Source of the DNA: Strigomonas culicis
Lineage: Eukaryota; Euglenozoa; Kinetoplastea; Trypanosomatida; Trypanosomatidae
Assembly: GCA_000482145.1 (NCBI GenBank)
Contig: AUXH01000649.1
Span: 1-10,465, forward strand
DNA: 10,465 bases
Reading direction: 5' to 3'
In this document: piece by piece, positions 8,101-10,465 of the stretch
Layout of the letters: each line of letters opens with the position of its first letter
Position numbering within the stretch: position 1 is the first letter of the stretch
Notes under the pieces: model-generated
Told to the model about the DNA's origin: nothing
Seen by the model: the letters and a program-made list of their open reading frames with translations, nothing else
The model's database searches: none
Program-made: the position numbers and the translations under genes

Positions 8101-8552
8101 TTAAGCAATGCCGAATTGCCACTCAGAGCTTCTTTTTGCACATCCAGCTGACTGTTGTGCGATTCAGTGAGTGCATATATACTGTCTAGCGTTGCTTCTT
8201 TTTCAGCGAGTCGAACTTCTACATTTTTGACATGCTCGGTCAGCTTACGAACTTTCCTTTGTGTTTCAGACCATTTCTGCTCCTCCTCTTTTTTACTGCT
8301 GATCGCAAAGCAAGAATCGGGATTTTGGACGATTAAAGCGGTGCGTGCTAAATCAATTTCGAGGTCCGTTTGCTTTTGAATAATTCTCCGTAGTAGATCT
8401 GACGTCTCCCTCTGCTCTCTGCGCATACTGTCCACCAGTCTTTTTGAGCTCGCCTGCTCATCATGCAGAACTTGAATGACAGTTCGAAGTACTGGCGGAA
8501 TATTAAGCCATTCTTCGTCGGAAGACAGAAGATCCTTCCCTGTGGAGATCAT
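5178..8552 (-). CDS. Large segmented coiled-coil protein (hypothetical)
   Basis: This 1124-residue protein is almost entirely heptad-like helix rich in E, Q, R, L and K, with no membrane segment and no catalytic motif. A possibly globular N terminus (about 1-45, SSDEEWLNIPPVLRTVIQVL) precedes coiled coils at roughly 45-465, 478-530, 545-690, 735-810, 825-905 and 1010-1120. Proline-rich breaks lie near 469-473, 535-541, 696-704, 811-821, 962-969 and 996-1002. The C terminus ends QQQYEDDF. Such architecture suggests a cytoskeletal, flagellar or basal-body structural protein, but no orthologue is recognised and this is inference. The start is well set: an in-frame TAG (8559-8561) lies three codons before the ATG (8550-8552). 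Composition changes markedly along the gene, from AT-leaning and lysine-containing at the N terminus to GC-rich and arginine-dominated after about residue 470. Confidence 0.9.
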   Translation of the reverse strand: MISTGKDLLSSDEEWLNIPPVLRTVIQVLHDEQASSKRLVDSMRREQRETSDLLRRIIQKQTDLEIDLARTALIVQNPDSCFAISSKKEEEQKWSETQRKVRKLTEHVKNVEVRLAEKEATLDSIYALTESHNSQLDVQKEALSGNSALLKNVQDKVDVLEHIFDEKLHSHKAKMANSLVEAEKRYVANVETLTSRMDKTKDRLQKQTQNIALLEEKHLELTRSVDTVSNSLAGRVNTLVTRVGKLKSASEAAVVELEGKLTSLSKEHDRSTKQLQADVRQNYTELRKTLATLDQTVAESNEHLGTVIKLTETDLIGLFQSALNESTQMHHQKIQMQGSAHASALQDVEDQVNKLRLVVEGKIAADRDAVNTSLTEQRNQFELVSLLRNQIQTVEGRVAQLSARQESATSGKDTVLNRLEEVRDICKERVDGVQDKIAALASSVMLLQQQRATDEVERRQIPQREEAKTPPPTSMQEWASQRELDLERAERKEQALGARRQVEELLRRVATVEEETRTLDQTVAQLRTATTKTMLPPSQPPVEIAAALVEVDAVKRRIAALELDRSDAIYAEESRRQTERREPNLVRDRLCLEELQQDLKRTQLETGRSVVRLEQQVAALRESVRQGEEDARHSEEAISKVSSDMTHLLEHTIRSTESIAALRTNTAGELEAVRRSVQAVEGEVAWCKDRMDALASPPPPLVPVTAERGRTDERRVPVRALETPRDRGEGLPAVQVAELQRDVHQLQERVECMSAQAAHEPSPAALEQQDRWRRTVNEDLGDLRRSLQAHQTLLQEETDRLRGRMEEIAKPIQAPAAAPPPAITREEVRELLQEAQVRQERALTRLELVQSTQEGELQQVRERAAFLETKREELSQMVERNQKAVTQLTQVVELYEERLHLFESERTNAAADRTRRGGGEVTEAALTAREERLWDRTTQLVGETATALREERNGASREATAGPTSPPAVEADTDALAETVYQRVLLWLEAYLAMRAPAAAPAAQRVSLLDEDRDAAMAEDLEALREQVLTAVVQVGEELQRSTYPRAQLEERLENIWDSIISLLARKDDQESVNKKLEGLRRLLSEEMELQTRKWSATLENRLEEKVSLQEVQQMLQQQYEDDF

Positions 8553-8558
8553 CCTTGT

Positions 8559-8590
8559 CTATGTAAAAGGAAGAAAAAAAAAAGTGGGGG
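8559..8590 (-). promoter_or_regulatory. Predicted spliced-leader acceptor region for the coiled-coil gene
   Basis: A strong C/T tract on the coding strand (complement of about 8566-8590) is followed by ACATAG, with the AG at 8560-8559. That leaves only about six bases before the ATG. A weaker upstream AG (about 8599-8598) would give a leader of about 45 nt. Confidence 0.55.
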
Positions 8591-8758
8591 AACCAACTGG
8601 AATCTTCACGTACAACAAATCGTTTCTTTTTTCTCTTTTAGCTTTCCTATGCGTTCGCACAAGCAGAAACGATATAACGTGGAAAAAAAAAACCTCTTAT
8701 AATGAGTAAAGTGTAATGATAACTTATAATCGCACAAATATAGAAAATATTATTTATC

Positions 8759-8772
8759 TTTTTTTTTTTTTT
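8759..8772. repeat. T14 homopolymer run
   Basis: Fourteen T on the plus strand, read as A14 on the transcribed strand, in the gap between two genes. Its length may be unreliable in the assembly. Confidence 0.9.
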
Positions 8773-8849
8773 GCAACTTGTCAACTGTGTAAAAAGAGAA
8801 GAATAATTTCTTTTTTAAAAAAAAATCTATGATATGTATTGAAATAATG

Positions 8850-8870
8850 CTCCCTTTTAAAAAAAGGGAG
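8850..8870. repeat. Perfect inverted repeat, 9-base arms and 3-base loop
   Basis: CTCCCTTTT (8850-8858) and AAAAGGGAG (8862-8870) are exact reverse complements around AAA. It lies about 270 bases past the stop of the 414-residue gene. It would form a small stem-loop in RNA from either strand. Confidence 0.8.
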
Positions 8871-9137
8871 AACAATAATAATGTGTAGCTGACCTTGACA
8901 GAAAAGAGTGAATGGAAGGAGGAAAAGAAAAAGAATATGCGAAGACACGTCAGTAGGATTACAATAATAATAGAGGATAAGGACACTGTTGCATTATAAT
9001 AATTAATAAACAATGATAAAGGAAAGGTGTTTAAACAAATTAGTTAAGTTTATGCCTCAAGTGTTTTATACAACGTAAGAAGGAAAAAGTGTGGAAATAA
9101 TGCAGAAGCAAAAATGAGAAAACAAAGTGAGAACTTA

Positions 9138-10382
9138 CTAAAAAGTGTAGCCGCTCTCTGTGACCATCTTAATATTATACTGTCGGAAGTACTTCATATA
9201 GTTCCAAAACTCGTAAGGATTAATTGCATAGTATACTTGATGATCTCGTACATCTGCAAAATGAATATTTCGCAGCGGAGGCCTAATGCGTCCCATGTCA
9301 AGCATGAACTTGAATTTGTAGTAATAATCCTGCTTGCGCAATAGACCTGGAACATAGACCAAGCTATGCACCCCATTGTAATTCTTCGCTTTCTCTTGTG
9401 CCCGATCCATTGGACGGAAAGGAGAGCCATTGCGACCTAAAATAGCAGTGACGCTGGCGGCGACATCCTTGTGCTCCAGCACCGTGCGGAGTGCTGTGTA
9501 AGCTCCATTTCCTTTGCCAAAAAGATGCACTCTTCCATTCTCTACGTTAAAGCTCTCCGTGACCCAATCACAAAAGCGCGCGACGACACCTTCGACCGGA
9601 ACATTGAGATTGTGACGCAGGTTAACAATTGGAGAAAGAATGACGAACTGTTGTTCAGACATTAGTTTTTGGTGGATAGGCCTTTCAAAAAAATTGGCGC
9701 ACACATCTTCAAAATCCCGCGGCAGTCCTCTATGATCCGGAAGAACCACCATAAACGGGTACTCCTTACGCCTGTCAAAGTTCGGTGGAGCGAGCATACT
9801 GTAAGCGATGGGTTTTGGTTCTTCATCCGCGCCGAACGCACTGTGATCTACACAGTCCGCCTCTCCTTCAATAATAGTTAAGTTGGTCGTCATGGGGTAC
9901 AATACACGAAGCTCAAACTCGTTGGGCAGAATAATGTCCTTTGGAAGGCGCCTAAATGAAGTTTCATTGGGCCGGTACTCAATCTCCGGTTGTGGAACAC
10001 GAACTACATGCCGCCTTTTGCGATTGTCCACCGAAGATACTTCCCTATCTTTTGCTCGAGACCCAACATACGGGCCTTCTTGAGAATACATGTGTTGTAA
10101 TTTATGCATTTCCACAAAAGTGTTTTCCTGATTATTTAAAACATGGATATCGCCTCGACGAATACCACTGCTCGTTACGTAATCGTTCCCCAGATTTTCA
10201 TCACTAATTGTCACCTTTTCATTCACGACCTCAGCTTCATCTAAAAGCTCGCTGTTAGGTGCATCAGGGTCCACAGATACTTCATTAGGTGGCGTGTCTA
10301 CAGTACTCACAAAGTGTTTAGTCAACAACAAAAGAGGGCTTCTGTTGTAATTAAGATAAACAGTACTGAAAAGGCGTCTCAT
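9138..10382 (-). CDS. Probable mitochondrial alpha/beta-hydrolase-like protein lacking the catalytic serine
   Basis: This 414-residue protein begins with a presequence-like N terminus (MRRLFSTVYL, with R14 and K22 and no acidic residue before D29). An acidic, probably disordered region covers about 30-120. From about residue 155 it resembles an esterase-type alpha/beta hydrolase: a strand and loop FMVVLPDHRGLP (210-221) in the oxyanion-loop position, RVHLFGKGNGAYTAL (284-298) in the nucleophile-elbow position, and a late histidine (H381) before a C-terminal helix (EFWNYMKYF, 391-399). The elbow normally reads GxSxG; here it is G289-K-G291-N-G293, so the serine is absent and hydrolysis is unlikely. 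A structural or binding role in the mitochondrion is inferred. It starts at an ATG (10380-10382). The frame stays open upstream into a (GA)n repeat, with no earlier ATG in the window. Codons are less GC-biased than in RPL35 or the WD40 gene. Confidence 0.85.
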   Translation of the reverse strand: MRRLFSTVYLNYNRSPLLLLTKHFVSTVDTPPNEVSVDPDAPNSELLDEAEVVNEKVTISDENLGNDYVTSSGIRRGDIHVLNNQENTFVEMHKLQHMYSQEGPYVGSRAKDREVSSVDNRKRRHVVRVPQPEIEYRPNETSFRRLPKDIILPNEFELRVLYPMTTNLTIIEGEADCVDHSAFGADEEPKPIAYSMLAPPNFDRRKEYPFMVVLPDHRGLPRDFEDVCANFFERPIHQKLMSEQQFVILSPIVNLRHNLNVPVEGVVARFCDWVTESFNVENGRVHLFGKGNGAYTALRTVLEHKDVAASVTAILGRNGSPFRPMDRAQEKAKNYNGVHSLVYVPGLLRKQDYYYKFKFMLDMGRIRPPLRNIHFADVRDHQVYYAINPYEFWNYMKYFRQYNIKMVTESGYTF

Positions 10383-10404
10383 GAGAACACCACCAATACT
10401 GGCA

Positions 10405-10418
10405 CTAAAAACTACAAG

Positions 10419-10423
<5 letters not shown>
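10405..10423 (-). promoter_or_regulatory. Possible spliced-leader acceptor region for the 414-residue gene
   Basis: The coding strand has short T-rich stretches each followed by AG (10413-10412 and 10406-10405), giving leaders of about 22-29 nt. The tract is short and preceded by a purine (GA)n repeat, so the main signal may lie outside the window. Confidence 0.35.

Positions 10424-10465
<42 letters not shown>
10424..10465. repeat. (CT)21 dinucleotide repeat, cut by the window edge
   Basis: At least 21 uninterrupted CT units on the plus strand run to the end of the window, read as (GA)n on the coding strand of the neighbouring gene, about 40 bases before its ATG. The total length is unknown. 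Confidence 0.97.

Larger units (their letters stand above)
8553..9137. other. Intergenic gap between the 414-residue gene and the coiled-coil gene
   Basis: This very AT-rich 585-base stretch should hold the 3' untranslated region of the 414-residue gene and the splice signal of the coiled-coil gene. It includes a T14 run (8759-8772), several A runs (such as 8574-8583), and a perfect 9-pair hairpin (8850-8870). Pyrimidine tracts also occur on the plus strand (8623-8641) but lead to no credible gene. Confidence 0.7.

Noticed and set aside
8623..8641. Plus-strand pyrimidine tract ending in TTTTAG, possible acceptor for a plus-strand gene
   Set aside because: The frames that follow on the plus strand are short, lack codon bias and run into A-rich sequence. 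All other genes here are on the minus strand.
1..10465. Search for a CRISPR array, transposon ends, tRNA genes or a strand-switch region
   Set aside because: No spaced direct repeats, terminal inverted repeats, transposase-like frame or tRNA B-box was seen, and all six genes share one strand.

Overview
The window looks like nuclear DNA of a trypanosomatid flagellate (kinetoplastid protist). Six intron-free protein genes all lie on the minus strand. They are separated by AT-rich gaps of about 0.4 to 0.66 kb, and just before most start codons the coding strand carries a pyrimidine tract followed by an AG, as expected for spliced-leader trans-splicing of a polycistronic transcript. Most coding DNA is GC-rich with strong GC at third codon positions. 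The one confidently named protein, ribosomal protein L35, is eukaryotic in type. I cannot tell the genus, and I cannot exclude a related kinetoplastid.

Transcription runs from high to low coordinates. In that order the genes are: (1) a 414-residue protein with a mitochondrial-type N terminus and an alpha/beta-hydrolase-like C-terminal half whose nucleophile-elbow serine is replaced by glycine (9138-10382); (2) a 1124-residue segmented coiled-coil protein whose base composition changes strongly along its length (5178-8552); (3) a 115-residue small protein with a presequence-like N terminus and an abrupt codon-usage change near its end (4436-4783); (4) a 264-residue charged, tyrosine-rich protein of unknown role (2983-3777); (5) a 560-residue WD40 beta-propeller protein carrying a basic helix, a very acidic stretch and a possible late closing blade (834-2516); (6) 60S ribosomal protein L35 (66-449).

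The gaps hold predicted trans-splice acceptor regions, microsatellites ((TG)9, (TA)18, and (CT)21 cut by the window edge), homopolymer runs and a few short inverted repeats. I found no tRNA, rRNA, CRISPR array, transposon or strand-switch region. Gene order in trypanosomatid clusters seldom reflects shared function, so I do not propose that the six products form one system. I see no clear new biological system. The most interesting points are the apparent pseudo-hydrolase, the compositional change inside the coiled-coil gene, and the unusual architecture of the WD40 protein.
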